A stretch of DNA of 64,000 nt from an uncultured Spartobacteria bacterium (GTDB lineage Bacteria; Verrucomicrobiota; Verrucomicrobiia; Chthoniobacterales; JAATET01): assembly GCA_938011325.1 (NCBI GenBank), contig CALLUD010000024.1, positions 1 to 64,000 on the forward strand, given 5' to 3'. Numbering within the stretch: position 1 is the stretch's first letter; the number at the start of each line of letters is the position of its first letter. Position numbers and translations under genes: made by a program. Positions 53,838-62,741 of the stretch are shown piece by piece. The notes under the pieces are model-generated. The model saw nothing but the letters and a program-made list of their open reading frames with translations, was not told the origin of the DNA and did not search any database.

Positions 53838-55586
53838 TCAACGCACGCGTTGCAGACGAAACTCCTGCCACACGTTCGTGTTGTCCGTGTATTGCTCGAG
53901 CACGACGTTGTTCCCGGTTTGACCGCCGGGGATGTCCCACGTCTTGCCGGTGTGCGCGAAGTAGAACTTGAAGCGTCCGTTCGTCTTCGGGAGCACGCGG
54001 ACCTTCTGGTCGCCGATGTTATTCGGGTTGTAGTCCCAGAGATGGCAGTCCGCGCCATTTGCCGTGGACGCGCTCTGCACGCACAGCACCCGGTTCAAAG
54101 CGTAAAGGCTGGAGCATTTCAACCAGCCCTCGCCGACACTCTCGAAGCGCCACTTGAACCACGGGTTGTTCTCCCGGTCGTATTGAATGATCAGACTGCC
54201 ATTCGCATTCGTTGCGCCCTGCACGCACACGTAACGGCCGGAATCCGCCTGCACGAAATAGTCACCCCAAGGCTGCAGACGAAACTGCTGATAGGTCGCG
54301 CCGTTGCTGGTCGCCTGTTGAATCTTCGCGTTGTTCGCCAGACTGCCTCCCGCGACTTCGAGGATCTTGTTGCTGTGAACATTGCGAATGTGGAACCACC
54401 CGTCCCCGAGATGAACGAGGTCCCACTGCTGCGAGGCGTTGCCCGGCACGTAGGTGGCGGAGGTCAGTTGCGCGCCGTCCGCCGTGGAGTTGCCGGCGAT
54501 GGTGGCCACCTTTCGACTCACCCATGAATAGAGCAGAAAATGGCCGCCCGTCTCGTCGGGCACGAGCATCCAGCGCTGGTTCGGGCCACCGTAGTCGTAT
54601 TGCCACTGGTTGATCACGGCGCCTTCGCTCATGTTTCCGCCGATGAGGTCCAGTGTGCCACCGCTGTTCCGGTTCACGATCATGAACGCGCTGTCGAAGT
54701 GCGGCTGGGCGCCGTTGATGATGAGATTGCACTTCGCGGCGTCGGCGAAGTCCATCACGACGACGCCATACCGGCGTCCGGTGTTCGACGAGAGCCAGTT
54801 CGACAGGCGGGAGTTGATGTCGTTCGACACGCCGGGAATGTCCGGAATTCCCAAAAACCCCGACTTCACACCGCTCGTGAAATTCACGTGAAGGATGTCC
54901 CCCGGACCCGTGCGCGCATCCTCGAACATCGCGGTGATCGCGTTCCATTTGTTGTCGTTGTTCGAGACCTGATACTGGTCCTGCACGCGGATCCGGTTGT
55001 TTGCGAAGGTCGTGTTGTCGGGCCAGTTCGAAGCGTCGATCCCTTTCGGCAGCGAGCCCGCGCCAAATCGGCGGAACAGCACGATCTTCCCGCGCGCCTC
55101 GCTGAGCTTCGGGATGTGGGGACTCAGCAGCCACTTGCCCGGATTCTTCGAGACATACCAGTCGAAGGTCTGCTCGAACGATCGCGTGTTGTTCGAGGGC
55201 GTGTGCTCCTCCTTCACGCTCATGATGACGGTCTCCGTGGGATTCGCGTTGAGGAAACCGATCACGGCATTCAGCACGTCGTCGAAATTCTGGTTCTGAT
55301 AAACGCTGCCGTGATGAATCGTGAACGCGTTGTCGATATGCCGGCAGCGGATGTCTAGGAACCGGACACCCGCATTGAGCTGCTGGGCGATCGTGAGGTT
55401 CTGGCACTTTGCCGTTCCGGGGAACGGCTCATAAAGCGCGCCGGAATCGTGCGTGCCGGGGATCGACAGCTGCGAGAGCAGCAGCGAGTTGAGTTGGTCG
55501 GCCATCCAGTTGTTACCGGCGGCGACGAGGGAGAGCGGTGCGCAGGCAAGGCCCGCAACGACGATCAGGGGGAGGATTCGTTTCAT
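53838..55586 (-). CDS. Secreted PI-PLC-type phosphodiesterase with ricin-like lectin domains
   Basis: The 582-residue precursor has a signal peptide (MKRILPLIVVAGLACAPLSLVAA) and a PI-PLC X-type domain (about 30-300). Catalytic histidines lie in LSIPGTHDSG and FTIHHGSV; VRFLDIRCR and RRFG.. also match. The C-terminal half (about 310-582) has repeated beta-trefoil lectin units (for example SQQWDLV, YQQFRLQ, WFKWRFES and WQEFRLQ). Bacterial enzymes of this fold cleave phosphatidylinositol or related head groups; the lectin part could target glycans. It lies divergent to the hybrid kinase gene, with 301 bp between. Confidence 0.9.
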   Translation of the reverse strand: MKRILPLIVVAGLACAPLSLVAAGNNWMADQLNSLLLSQLSIPGTHDSGALYEPFPGTAKCQNLTIAQQLNAGVRFLDIRCRHIDNAFTIHHGSVYQNQNFDDVLNAVIGFLNANPTETVIMSVKEEHTPSNNTRSFEQTFDWYVSKNPGKWLLSPHIPKLSEARGKIVLFRRFGAGSLPKGIDASNWPDNTTFANNRIRVQDQYQVSNNDNKWNAITAMFEDARTGPGDILHVNFTSGVKSGFLGIPDIPGVSNDINSRLSNWLSSNTGRRYGVVVMDFADAAKCNLIINGAQPHFDSAFMIVNRNSGGTLDLIGGNMSEGAVINQWQYDYGGPNQRWMLVPDETGGHFLLYSWVSRKVATIAGNSTADGAQLTSATYVPGNASQQWDLVHLGDGWFHIRNVHSNKILEVAGGSLANNAKIQQATSNGATYQQFRLQPWGDYFVQADSGRYVCVQGATNANGSLIIQYDRENNPWFKWRFESVGEGWLKCSSLYALNRVLCVQSASTANGADCHLWDYNPNNIGDQKVRVLPKTNGRFKFYFAHTGKTWDIPGGQTGNNVVLEQYTDNTNVWQEFRLQRVR

Positions 55587-55887
55587 TTGAGGGGATCGAA
55601 GACCCCGCTCCAAACTCGACGCCGAAGCGCCGTGTCGCCGGATCAAGCGGGGGATTGCGTGAGACCCAGATCACGTTGCCGCTTATGCGGCTCATTGATT
55701 GCAGTCAAATAACCCGTTGCGTGCGATCTCTTTCTGCAAAATCTTCGTTAGGCGGCATCCCGTTGCTGATACATCCGATCCAGGCGGGGCCAACGAATAC
55801 GCTTCCCAGCATGTCGCACCCCCTTTTAGATGCCATCCATCGAAGGCGACCTGTCGTCTCCCCGCTTCCCGCGTCGCTTTTCTCCTT
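55587..55887. other. Intergenic region between PI-PLC and hybrid kinase
   Basis: This 301-bp gap carries the divergent promoters of both genes, which were not resolved. A short hairpin (GCCGC-TTAT-GCGGC with flanking bases, about 55678-55691) is the only clear structure. No gene, tRNA or repeat is seen. Confidence 0.5.
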
Positions 55888-58395
55888 ATGTCCCTAACCT
55901 CGACATACGACGCCGCACTCCTTCGCGAGCAACGGGAACTGGCCTTTCAAACCGTGCCGCTCGGCTGGTGGAGCTACGACCTCATCGAGGGAAAAATCTA
56001 TTGGGACGAGCGCGTCCGGGAAATTTTCGGCGTCACCGGCGACGAGCACGAATTCGAGAGCATCCTCACCTCCATTCATCCCGAGGATCGCGCCCATGTC
56101 GCGGGCTCGATCGCGCATGCGGTCGATCCGGTGAATCCCCGGCCCTATCAGGTCGAGTGCCGTGTCGTCCGGCCGGACGGCTCGATTCGCTGGGTCTTAT
56201 CGCGCGGCAAGGCTCATTTCACCGAAAAGGACGGCCGGCGCCAGGCGATGACATTCGCCGGCACCGCGCTCGACATCACGGAAACGAAAACGATCCAGCT
56301 CGCCCTCCAGGCCAGCGAGGAGCGATTTCGCTTTCTGAGCGATCTCGGGGAACGAACCCGCATCTCGCTGGATCCCGAGGAGGTGATGCGCGTCATCGTC
56401 TCCATGCTCGGCTCGCATCTCGGCGTCAACTGCTGCGCCTATGCGGATGTCGAGTCCGACGGCAACACTTTCCGTGTCCGCGAAGATTACACGAGCGACG
56501 GCTTCAAGAGCATCAAGGGCCTGTATCGTATCGACGACTTCGGCCACACGATCCGCTCGACGCTTCGCGCGGGGCGGACGCTCATCCTGCGGAACGTCGC
56601 CAACGAGTTGAACGACGAGGGCCGCGACGGATTGCTCCGTCTGTCCATCCACGCAACGATCTGCCAGCCGCTCATCAAGGCCGGCCAGCTCGTGGCAATG
56701 GTGGCCGTGCACGAAAATGCGCCGCGCGACTGGACGCAGAACGACCTGCAGCTTCTCGAAGTCGTCATCGAGCGGGCCTGGGCGACGATCGAGCGCGCCC
56801 GCGTCACCCGCGAACTCATGCGCAGCGAGGCGAATTTCCGCCGCCTTGCCGACGCGATGCCCCAGATGATCTTCGTCGCCGAGCCCGACGGGCACGTCTC
56901 GTATTTCAACCAGCAGTGGTATGAATACACCGGCATCGAGCCGGGCGCCGTAGGCTACGAATCCTGGCAGCGCACCCACGAACCATCGCGTCTTCCGGAA
57001 ATCGTCGAGAAATGGAATCACGCCGTGCAGACCGGCACCCCCTACGAGATGGAGTATCGTCTCCGGCGCGCCGACGGCGAGTGGCGATGGCACCTCGGTC
57101 GCGCACTACCAGTCCGCGATCAAACAGGTGCGATCGTGAAATGGTTCGGCACGAATACGGACATCCACGACAAAAAGCTGCTGGAGGAACGCATTCAGGA
57201 ACTCCTGGAATCCGAGCGCAGCGCGCGTCTCGAGGCCGAACGGCAAAGCCGGATGAAGGACGAATTTCTCGCGACGTTGAGCCATGAGCTGCGCACTCCC
57301 TTGAACGCCATCATGGGATGGACCACCCTGCTCCAGCGTTCCCGCTCACCGGAGGATCTCGAGAAGGGACTGGAAATCATCGCGCGCAACACCCGGAATC
57401 AGACGCAGATCATCGAGGATCTCCTGGACCTGAGTCGCATCGTCTCCGGCAAGGTGCGACTCGAAGTGGAGTCGGTCGACATCGCGGACATTCTCGCCGA
57501 TGCGATCGAGACCATCCGTCCCGGAGCCGAAGCCAAGGGTATTCACCTGCAATCGGTCATCGATTCCACCGTTGGACACACCCACGGAGATCCGAATCGG
57601 CTTCGCCAGATCTTTTGGAATTTGCTGAACAATGCGGTGAAGTTCACTCCGAAGGAGGGACGGATCCAGATCGCGCTCACACGTGCGGAGTCCCATGTCG
57701 AGATCCGCATCAGCGACACAGGCATCGGGATTTCCGCCGATTTCCTTCCGCTCATCTTCAATCGCTTTCAGCAGGCGGACGCCTCGACAACACGCCGATT
57801 CTCCGGCCTCGGCATCGGCCTCGCCATCGTGAAGCAACTCGTGGAATTGCACGGCGGCACGGTCACGGCAGCCAGTCCGGGAGAAAACCAGGGCGCAACC
57901 TTTGTGGTTTCGCTTCCTCGCGGGATCATCCATCCCACGGAAAATCCGGGCGATTCATCCCGCGAGGCGCTGGACTCCATCGGGGATCCCACCCCGCTCA
58001 CCGCACCCTCCCTGCGAAATGTGAACGTCCTTCTTGTCGAGGATTCGGCTGACAGCCGCGAAATGGTGCGACGACTCCTCGAGGAGCACAACGCCAGCAT
58101 CACCGTCGCCGACTCCGCGCAAGCCGCGCTCCAGTTGCTCGACCAGCAACTGCCGGACGTCATCATCAGCGACATCGGCATGCCGGAAATGGATGGCTAT
58201 GCGTTGCTCCGCGAAATTCGCAAACGCCCCGCGGACCGTGGCGGCAACATCCCCGCCATCGCACTCACCGCCTACGCCCGATCGCAGGATCGCATCGCAG
58301 CTCTGCACGCCGGCTTCCAGATGCACATTGCGAAGCCCGTAAATCCTTCCGAACTCCTCGCCATGGTCGCGAGTCTCGCCGGGCAGTCGCTTTGA
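55888..58395 (+). CDS. Hybrid histidine kinase, PAS-GAF-PAS-HisKA-HATPase-REC
   Basis: This 835-residue soluble kinase has a PAS domain with PAC (about 20-140), a GAF domain (about 155-310), a second PAS/PAC (about 320-440), HisKA with H466 in TLSHELRTPLNAIMGW, HATPase_c (about 585-690; GIGISADFLP and GLGIGLAIVKQLVELHGG) and a receiver (about 710-835) with phospho-acceptor D762 in IISDIGMPEMDGY. No transmembrane segment is seen, so signals are probably intracellular (redox, light or small molecules bound by PAS/GAF). The phosphorelay partner (HPt) is not in the window. It lies between two PI-PLC-type genes. Confidence 0.93.
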   Translation: MSLTSTYDAALLREQRELAFQTVPLGWWSYDLIEGKIYWDERVREIFGVTGDEHEFESILTSIHPEDRAHVAGSIAHAVDPVNPRPYQVECRVVRPDGSIRWVLSRGKAHFTEKDGRRQAMTFAGTALDITETKTIQLALQASEERFRFLSDLGERTRISLDPEEVMRVIVSMLGSHLGVNCCAYADVESDGNTFRVREDYTSDGFKSIKGLYRIDDFGHTIRSTLRAGRTLILRNVANELNDEGRDGLLRLSIHATICQPLIKAGQLVAMVAVHENAPRDWTQNDLQLLEVVIERAWATIERARVTRELMRSEANFRRLADAMPQMIFVAEPDGHVSYFNQQWYEYTGIEPGAVGYESWQRTHEPSRLPEIVEKWNHAVQTGTPYEMEYRLRRADGEWRWHLGRALPVRDQTGAIVKWFGTNTDIHDKKLLEERIQELLESERSARLEAERQSRMKDEFLATLSHELRTPLNAIMGWTTLLQRSRSPEDLEKGLEIIARNTRNQTQIIEDLLDLSRIVSGKVRLEVESVDIADILADAIETIRPGAEAKGIHLQSVIDSTVGHTHGDPNRLRQIFWNLLNNAVKFTPKEGRIQIALTRAESHVEIRISDTGIGISADFLPLIFNRFQQADASTTRRFSGLGIGLAIVKQLVELHGGTVTAASPGENQGATFVVSLPRGIIHPTENPGDSSREALDSIGDPTPLTAPSLRNVNVLLVEDSADSREMVRRLLEEHNASITVADSAQAALQLLDQQLPDVIISDIGMPEMDGYALLREIRKRPADRGGNIPAIALTAYARSQDRIAALHAGFQMHIAKPVNPSELLAMVASLAGQSL

Positions 58396-58401
58396 AGTGC
58401 C

Positions 58402-59313
58402 TCAACGTTGCGCGTTCTGCGCAATCACGAGCTCACACATCCTTGGCGTGACGAAGTCCATCACGACAATTCCGCTCAACGGCTGGCGGTTCCTCTCCAG
58501 CCAGTCCACGAGCCGGGCGTTCAGGTCATTGGAAACCTTGGGAATGTTTGGAATACCGAGCATCCCCTCCTGCCGGCCGCTCACATAATTCAGGCGCAGC
58601 ACGCCGCGATCGCCCTGCTTCATTTCGTCGAACATCGCGCTCACCGCGCGCCATTTCTCGTCGTTGCTTTTGACGTCGAACTCATCCTGCACCTGGATCA
58701 ATCCCTCGGTGAACGTGGAGTTGTCCGGCCATCGGGAGGCGTCGATGCCTTTGGTTCGCTCCGCGGCAAATCTGCGGAACAGCACGATCCGGCCCCGCAC
58801 CGCACCGAGCGTTGGCAGCTCCTCGTCGAGATACCAGCGCGCAGGATCCCGCTTCAGATACTCCTCGAAGGTTTCCTCGAAGGAACGCGCGGGATCTTTC
58901 GCCGCATACTCCTCGTTGATGCTCATTACAACCGTCTCGGAGGGATTCTCGTCGAGAAACTTCGAGACGATCTCCAGCACGTCATCGAAGCTCATCCGCT
59001 GAAACACCATCCCGTGGTGAATCGCAAACGAATCCCCCACGCGCCGGCAACGGATGTCGAGAAAGCGCACGCCCGCATCGAGTTGCTTCTCGAGCGTCAA
59101 ATTCTGGCAGGTCGAAGTTCCCGGAAAATCCTCATACAGCGCCCCCGTATCATGCGTGCCCGGAATCGCCAGCGATGAGAGCGGCGCGTCATCCGGGATT
59201 TCCTTCATCCAGTTTCGTCCGTCGGCGAGAAGCGACTGCGCACAAATCACGGCGGCGGCAGTCACAAAAAACAAGCGTCGCAAGGCGGGGTGCATCATGG
59301 GGAGATGCGTCAT
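58402..59313 (-). CDS. Secreted PI-PLC-type phosphodiesterase, single domain
   Basis: The 303-residue precursor has a signal peptide (residues 1-30, ending SLLADG) and a PI-PLC X-type domain. Histidines lie in LAIPGTHDTG and FAIHHGMV, and VRFLDIRCRR is identical in pattern to the paralogue at 53838. It lacks the lectin domains. A start at ATG 59313 lies 1 bp past the upstream GNAT gene stop; ATG 59298 or 59295 are alternatives. It is the last gene of the minus-strand run uraD-hiuH-AAH-GNAT-PLC and is convergent with the hybrid kinase. Confidence 0.9.
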   Translation of the reverse strand: MTHLPMMHPALRRLFFVTAAAVICAQSLLADGRNWMKEIPDDAPLSSLAIPGTHDTGALYEDFPGTSTCQNLTLEKQLDAGVRFLDIRCRRVGDSFAIHHGMVFQRMSFDDVLEIVSKFLDENPSETVVMSINEEYAAKDPARSFEETFEEYLKRDPARWYLDEELPTLGAVRGRIVLFRRFAAERTKGIDASRWPDNSTFTEGLIQVQDEFDVKSNDEKWRAVSAMFDEMKQGDRGVLRLNYVSGRQEGMLGIPNIPKVSNDLNARLVDWLERNRQPLSGIVVMDFVTPRMCELVIAQNAQR

Positions 59314-59314
59314 G

Positions 59315-59584
59315 CTACGCGTCCGCACGCAAGTCGTCGAACTCGCGATGCCTGCGCAGAAAGGCATCCACGTATCCGCAAATCGGAACGACCTTCCACC
59401 CTTCCGTTCGCGCGGTTTCCAGCGCCGCGAGCACCATCTTCTCCGCAATGCCCTTTCCTCGCAGATCCGGCGGCACCCAGGTGTGCGTCAAAAGCATTCG
59501 CCTGCCATCGAGCCGATACTCGAGCACGCCGCCCTCCGGAGATTCGAAGCGCTGCTCGGCAGGCAGATGCGTGAGCTCCGACAT
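59315..59584 (-). CDS. GNAT N-acetyltransferase, YjdJ type
   Basis: The 89-residue protein (start ATG 59584) fits the small YjdJ-type GCN5-related N-acetyltransferases. The acetyl-CoA-binding segment is HTWVPPDLRGKGIAEKMV and the C-terminal part has the conserved PICGYVDAFLRRH. Substrate is unknown. A GTG at 59644 would add 20 residues and lies 9 bp after the AAH-type gene stop. It lies between the purine gene at 59654 and the PI-PLC gene at 58402. Confidence 0.78.
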   Translation of the reverse strand: MSELTHLPAEQRFESPEGGVLEYRLDGRRMLLTHTWVPPDLRGKGIAEKMVLAALETARTEGWKVVPICGYVDAFLRRHREFDDLRADA

Positions 59585-59653
59585 GGCAAAGAAGATATCC
59601 AAAAACTCGCGGATTGCCGGAGGAAAATTCGCTCGTTGTGACACCCCGTATGT

Positions 59654-60865
59654 TCATGTCCGAATGATCTCCGGAATCGCTTTCAAAAACTCGACGAGCA
59701 CATCGAGCGCGGCGGAGACATCCTGGGGCGAGGCATATTCGTCGGGATGATGACTGAGCCCCCCGCGGCAACGCACAAATAGCAGCGCCGTGGGTGCCAC
59801 TTCCGCGAGCGCCACCGCATCGTGTCCCGCTCCGCTCACCAGCATCGGGCATATGCCCTGTCGGTTGCGAACCACTTCGGCGAGTCGATCGCAAAGAACC
59901 GGCGAGCAATTCGTCGAGGACGCGTCGAGAGGAAGGTCGATTTGCACCGCCAAACCCCGCCGCTTTGCGACACTCTCAATCTCCACAAAAACTTCGTGAG
60001 AAAATCGGGCCCGCATTGAGTCGTCGACGGAGCGAAGATCGATCGTGAATTCCACCCGGCCCGGAATCACGTTGCTCGCGGCCGAGCGGATTTTCACCTC
60101 GCCGACCGTCGCCACAATTCCGTCCGTCTCCCGCGCGCGTTGCTCGATCATCACGATGCATTCCGCCGCACCGGCAAGCGCATCCTTCCGCAAATGCATC
60201 GGCGTCGTGCCCGCATGGCCCGCCTCGCCTTCCACCACCACCCGGGCGCGTGTCTGCCCCGCGATCGCCGTGGCCACTCCAAGCCCCAGCCCACTCTTCT
60301 CGAGCACCGGTCCCTGCTCGATATGCGCCTCGACGTAGCCGATCACCCGGCGCGGCGGAGGCAACGGCCATCGCGGACGATGCGCCGCGATCGCCTGTTC
60401 AACCGTGATGCCTTCGGAATCCGCAAACGCCTTCTCGCGCTCACCCAATGTTCCGCAGTAATGCCGGCTGCCGAGATACGTGGTTTGAAATCGAACGCCC
60501 TCCTCATCGGAAAACCCGACCACCTCGAGATGATGCGACCGTCGGACGCCCTCCCCCTTCAGCCGCCGCGCCGCGAGCACTCCGAGCACCACGCCAAGCG
60601 CCCCATCGAATCGGCCGGCATCGCGAACCGTGTCGAGGTGAGACCCCACCACGAACGTGCCGGCATGGGGATCTCCGCAATCCCATCGCCCGATCAGGTT
60701 CCCCGCCTGATCCTCAAAAACCGTCAGTCCCGCCTCCTCCATCCAGCGCGCCACCACCTGCTTCGCGCGCTCCAAGGCCGGCGAGAGAAACGTGCGCGTG
60801 AGACCCGGCAGCTCGTCCGTGATTCCCCCAAGGATCTCGAGATACTCCCAGGCCCGCGTATCCAA
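59654..60865 (-). CDS. allC: Allantoate amidohydrolase, M20 family (AAH type)
   Basis: The 403-residue metallo-amidohydrolase has ligands in GSHLDTVRDAGRFDG, FSDEEGVRFQTTYLGSR, HIEQGPVLE and the C-terminal LSHHPDEYAS. FSDEEGVRFQ is the form known from allantoate amidohydrolases, which convert allantoate to (S)-ureidoglycine, ammonia and CO2. The TTG start at 60865 is supported by GGGAG 7 bases upstream, and the gene overlaps the hiuH stop region. The other M20 gene at 44608 looks like UAH. Confidence 0.85.
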   Translation of the reverse strand: MDTRAWEYLEILGGITDELPGLTRTFLSPALERAKQVVARWMEEAGLTVFEDQAGNLIGRWDCGDPHAGTFVVGSHLDTVRDAGRFDGALGVVLGVLAARRLKGEGVRRSHHLEVVGFSDEEGVRFQTTYLGSRHYCGTLGEREKAFADSEGITVEQAIAAHRPRWPLPPPRRVIGYVEAHIEQGPVLEKSGLGLGVATAIAGQTRARVVVEGEAGHAGTTPMHLRKDALAGAAECIVMIEQRARETDGIVATVGEVKIRSAASNVIPGRVEFTIDLRSVDDSMRARFSHEVFVEIESVAKRRGLAVQIDLPLDASSTNCSPVLCDRLAEVVRNRQGICPMLVSGAGHDAVALAEVAPTALLFVRCRGGLSHHPDEYASPQDVSAALDVLVEFLKAIPEIIRT

Positions 60866-60868
60866 CCC

Positions 60869-61198
60869 TCAGCTCCCGCGATACGTGCTGTAGGACCACG
60901 GCGTGCAAAGCAACGGAACGTGGTAGCTCTGCGACGCGTCCATGATGCGAAACCTCACCGGGACCATGTCGAGGAATCCGGTGTGATCGCGAAAATAGGC
61001 ACCCACCTGAAATCGCAGTTCGAAGATTCCGACCTGCATTTCCTCCGAGTTGAATACGGGCACATCCGTTCGGCCATCGGCGTTTGTGACAAGAGTTTTC
61101 AAGACCTCGCCGTGCTGATCGACGCATTCGATGGTCATTCCGGCGGCCGGTCCGCCGCGAACCAGGTCCAGCACATGAGTCGTGAGTTTTCCGGCCAT
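60869..61198 (-). CDS. hiuH: 5-hydroxyisourate hydrolase (transthyretin-like)
   Basis: The 109-residue protein has the HIUase hallmarks: start MAGKLTTHVLDLVRGGPA, a TDVPVFN region and the C-terminal tetrapeptide YRGS (SYHVPLLCTPWSYSTYRGS). It hydrolyses 5-hydroxyisourate, the urate oxidase product, to OHCU. The ATG at 61198 was chosen. It lies between uraD (67 bp upstream) and the allantoate amidohydrolase (3 bp downstream). Confidence 0.95.
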   Translation of the reverse strand: MAGKLTTHVLDLVRGGPAAGMTIECVDQHGEVLKTLVTNADGRTDVPVFNSEEMQVGIFELRFQVGAYFRDHTGFLDMVPVRFRIMDASQSYHVPLLCTPWSYSTYRGS

Positions 61199-61265
61199 CA
61201 AAGGAATTCGCAGATCGGGCTTTCCACGGTCGCCGGTGCACAGTCGCCCGGCCCCTCCTCCATAC

Positions 61266-61799
61266 TCATTCCCTGACCCGGTCTGCAAGCCGCAGCGCGG
61301 CGATCTGCCGCACTTCCTCCAGTGCCCGGCTCAGCTCAGCTTTCCGGTCATTCTCCAGCCGGCCGCGAAATTCTTCGAGAATCGACGCCTTCGTGTGATT
61401 CCGCACGCAGATGATGAACGGAAATCCGAACCGTGCCGTGTAGGCGCTGTTGAGCGCGGAAAACTCGTCGAACTCCGCCGGCGACAACCGGTCCAACCCC
61501 GCACCACTTTGCTCCGCGCTCGACTCGGCACTGAGTTCCCCCGCCCGCGCCAGTTTCCCCGCGAGGTCGGGATGCGCCCGCAGCAGCGCGAGCTGCCGCG
61601 CCTCGTCCGCGCAAGTCACGACGCGCCACATCGCGGCCAGCAGCGCCTGCCGGCTCGCGAACGGCCGCTGATCGACCACCGCCTCAACAATCCACGGCGA
61701 ATGCTCCCAGATGCCCTCAAGCCGCGCCAGAAACTCCTCCCTCGCCAGAGCGTTCAACTCCCCGATTTGCACGCCGCCTTTTCGGAAAAATTGACCCAT
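61266..61799 (-). CDS. uraD: OHCU decarboxylase
   Basis: This 177-residue protein decarboxylates OHCU to (S)-allantoin. Features are NALAREEFLARL, the catalytic-region histidine in LLRAHPDLAGKL and the C-terminal FGFPFIICVRNHTKASILEEF. The start ATG 61799 gives MGQFFRKGGVQIGELNAL. It is divergent from the urate oxidase gene, with 60 bp between start codons. Confidence 0.92.
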   Translation of the reverse strand: MGQFFRKGGVQIGELNALAREEFLARLEGIWEHSPWIVEAVVDQRPFASRQALLAAMWRVVTCADEARQLALLRAHPDLAGKLARAGELSAESSAEQSGAGLDRLSPAEFDEFSALNSAYTARFGFPFIICVRNHTKASILEEFRGRLENDRKAELSRALEEVRQIAALRLADRVRE

Positions 61800-61859
61800 G
61801 TCGCAACTCTTTGCGCGATGAGCGACAATCCGCACGCCGGGTGCTATCATTTAACTGAA

Positions 61860-62699
61860 ATGGCCACGCTAGGATCGAATCGCTACGGCAAGGAGAAGGT
61901 GCGCGTTCTGCGCAAATTCATCGAAGGGGAATGCCAGTCGGTCGTCGAAGTTTCGGCCGACGTGCTGCTCGAGGGAAACTTCGAAAAATCCTACCTCAGC
62001 GACGACAACTCCCAGATCGTGGCGACGGACACCATCAAGAACACGGTCATCGCGCTCGCCCACCAGCATCTCGGTCCGGGCATCGAATCGTTCGCACTGG
62101 TCATCGGCAATCACTTCCTCGAGCGCTACGCGCATGTCGATCGCGTGCACATCGAGATTCGTGAACGTCGCTGGGAGCGCATGGTGATCGAGGGAAATCC
62201 CGCCCGGCATTCCTTTCACGCCTCCGGCAAGGGCGAGCCTTTCACGCGGGTCGTGATGAGCCGCGACGATTGCGAAGTCATCTCGGGCATCCGCGACCTG
62301 CTCGTGCTGAACTCCACGAATTCGGCGTTCGTCGGCTTTCACCGCTCGGAGTTCACGACCCTCGAGGATGCGACGGACCGCATTCTTTCCACGATCATCG
62401 AGAGTGAATGGAAATTCACCTCGACGGACATTGATTTTCCCGCCGCAAATTTCGCCGTCCTCGGCGCATTGCTGAAAGTCTTCGTCGAACGTTTCAGCCC
62501 CTCGGTGCAACGCACGATCTTCGAAATGGGCGAAGCGGCCCTCGCCGCGGTGCCGTCGATTTCCGAAATTCGCATCGCGCTGCCAAACAAGCATTACTTC
62601 CTGGCGGATCTCTCGCGATTCGGCATCGAGAATCCGAATCTCACCTTCACGCCTCAGGACGCGCCGCATGGCCAGATCGAGGCAAGGGTTGTTCGATAA
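61860..62699 (+). CDS. Urate oxidase (uricase)
   Basis: This 279-residue cofactor-free enzyme oxidises urate to 5-hydroxyisourate with O2. It has two tunnelling-fold halves. Features are the start MATLGSNRYGKEKVRVLR, VATDTIKNTVIALAHQ (the catalytic Thr and neighbours), and FTTLEDATDRI. ATG 61860 was chosen because it fits uricase N-termini; ATG 61818 would add 14 residues. It is divergent from uraD and the upstream 60 bp must hold both promoters. Confidence 0.93.
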   Translation: MATLGSNRYGKEKVRVLRKFIEGECQSVVEVSADVLLEGNFEKSYLSDDNSQIVATDTIKNTVIALAHQHLGPGIESFALVIGNHFLERYAHVDRVHIEIRERRWERMVIEGNPARHSFHASGKGEPFTRVVMSRDDCEVISGIRDLLVLNSTNSAFVGFHRSEFTTLEDATDRILSTIIESEWKFTSTDIDFPAANFAVLGALLKVFVERFSPSVQRTIFEMGEAALAAVPSISEIRIALPNKHYFLADLSRFGIENPNLTFTPQDAPHGQIEARVVR

Positions 62700-62741
62700 T
62701 TTTTGCCGCCAACTCCCCACCGCTGCCCGTAACGTATCCTG

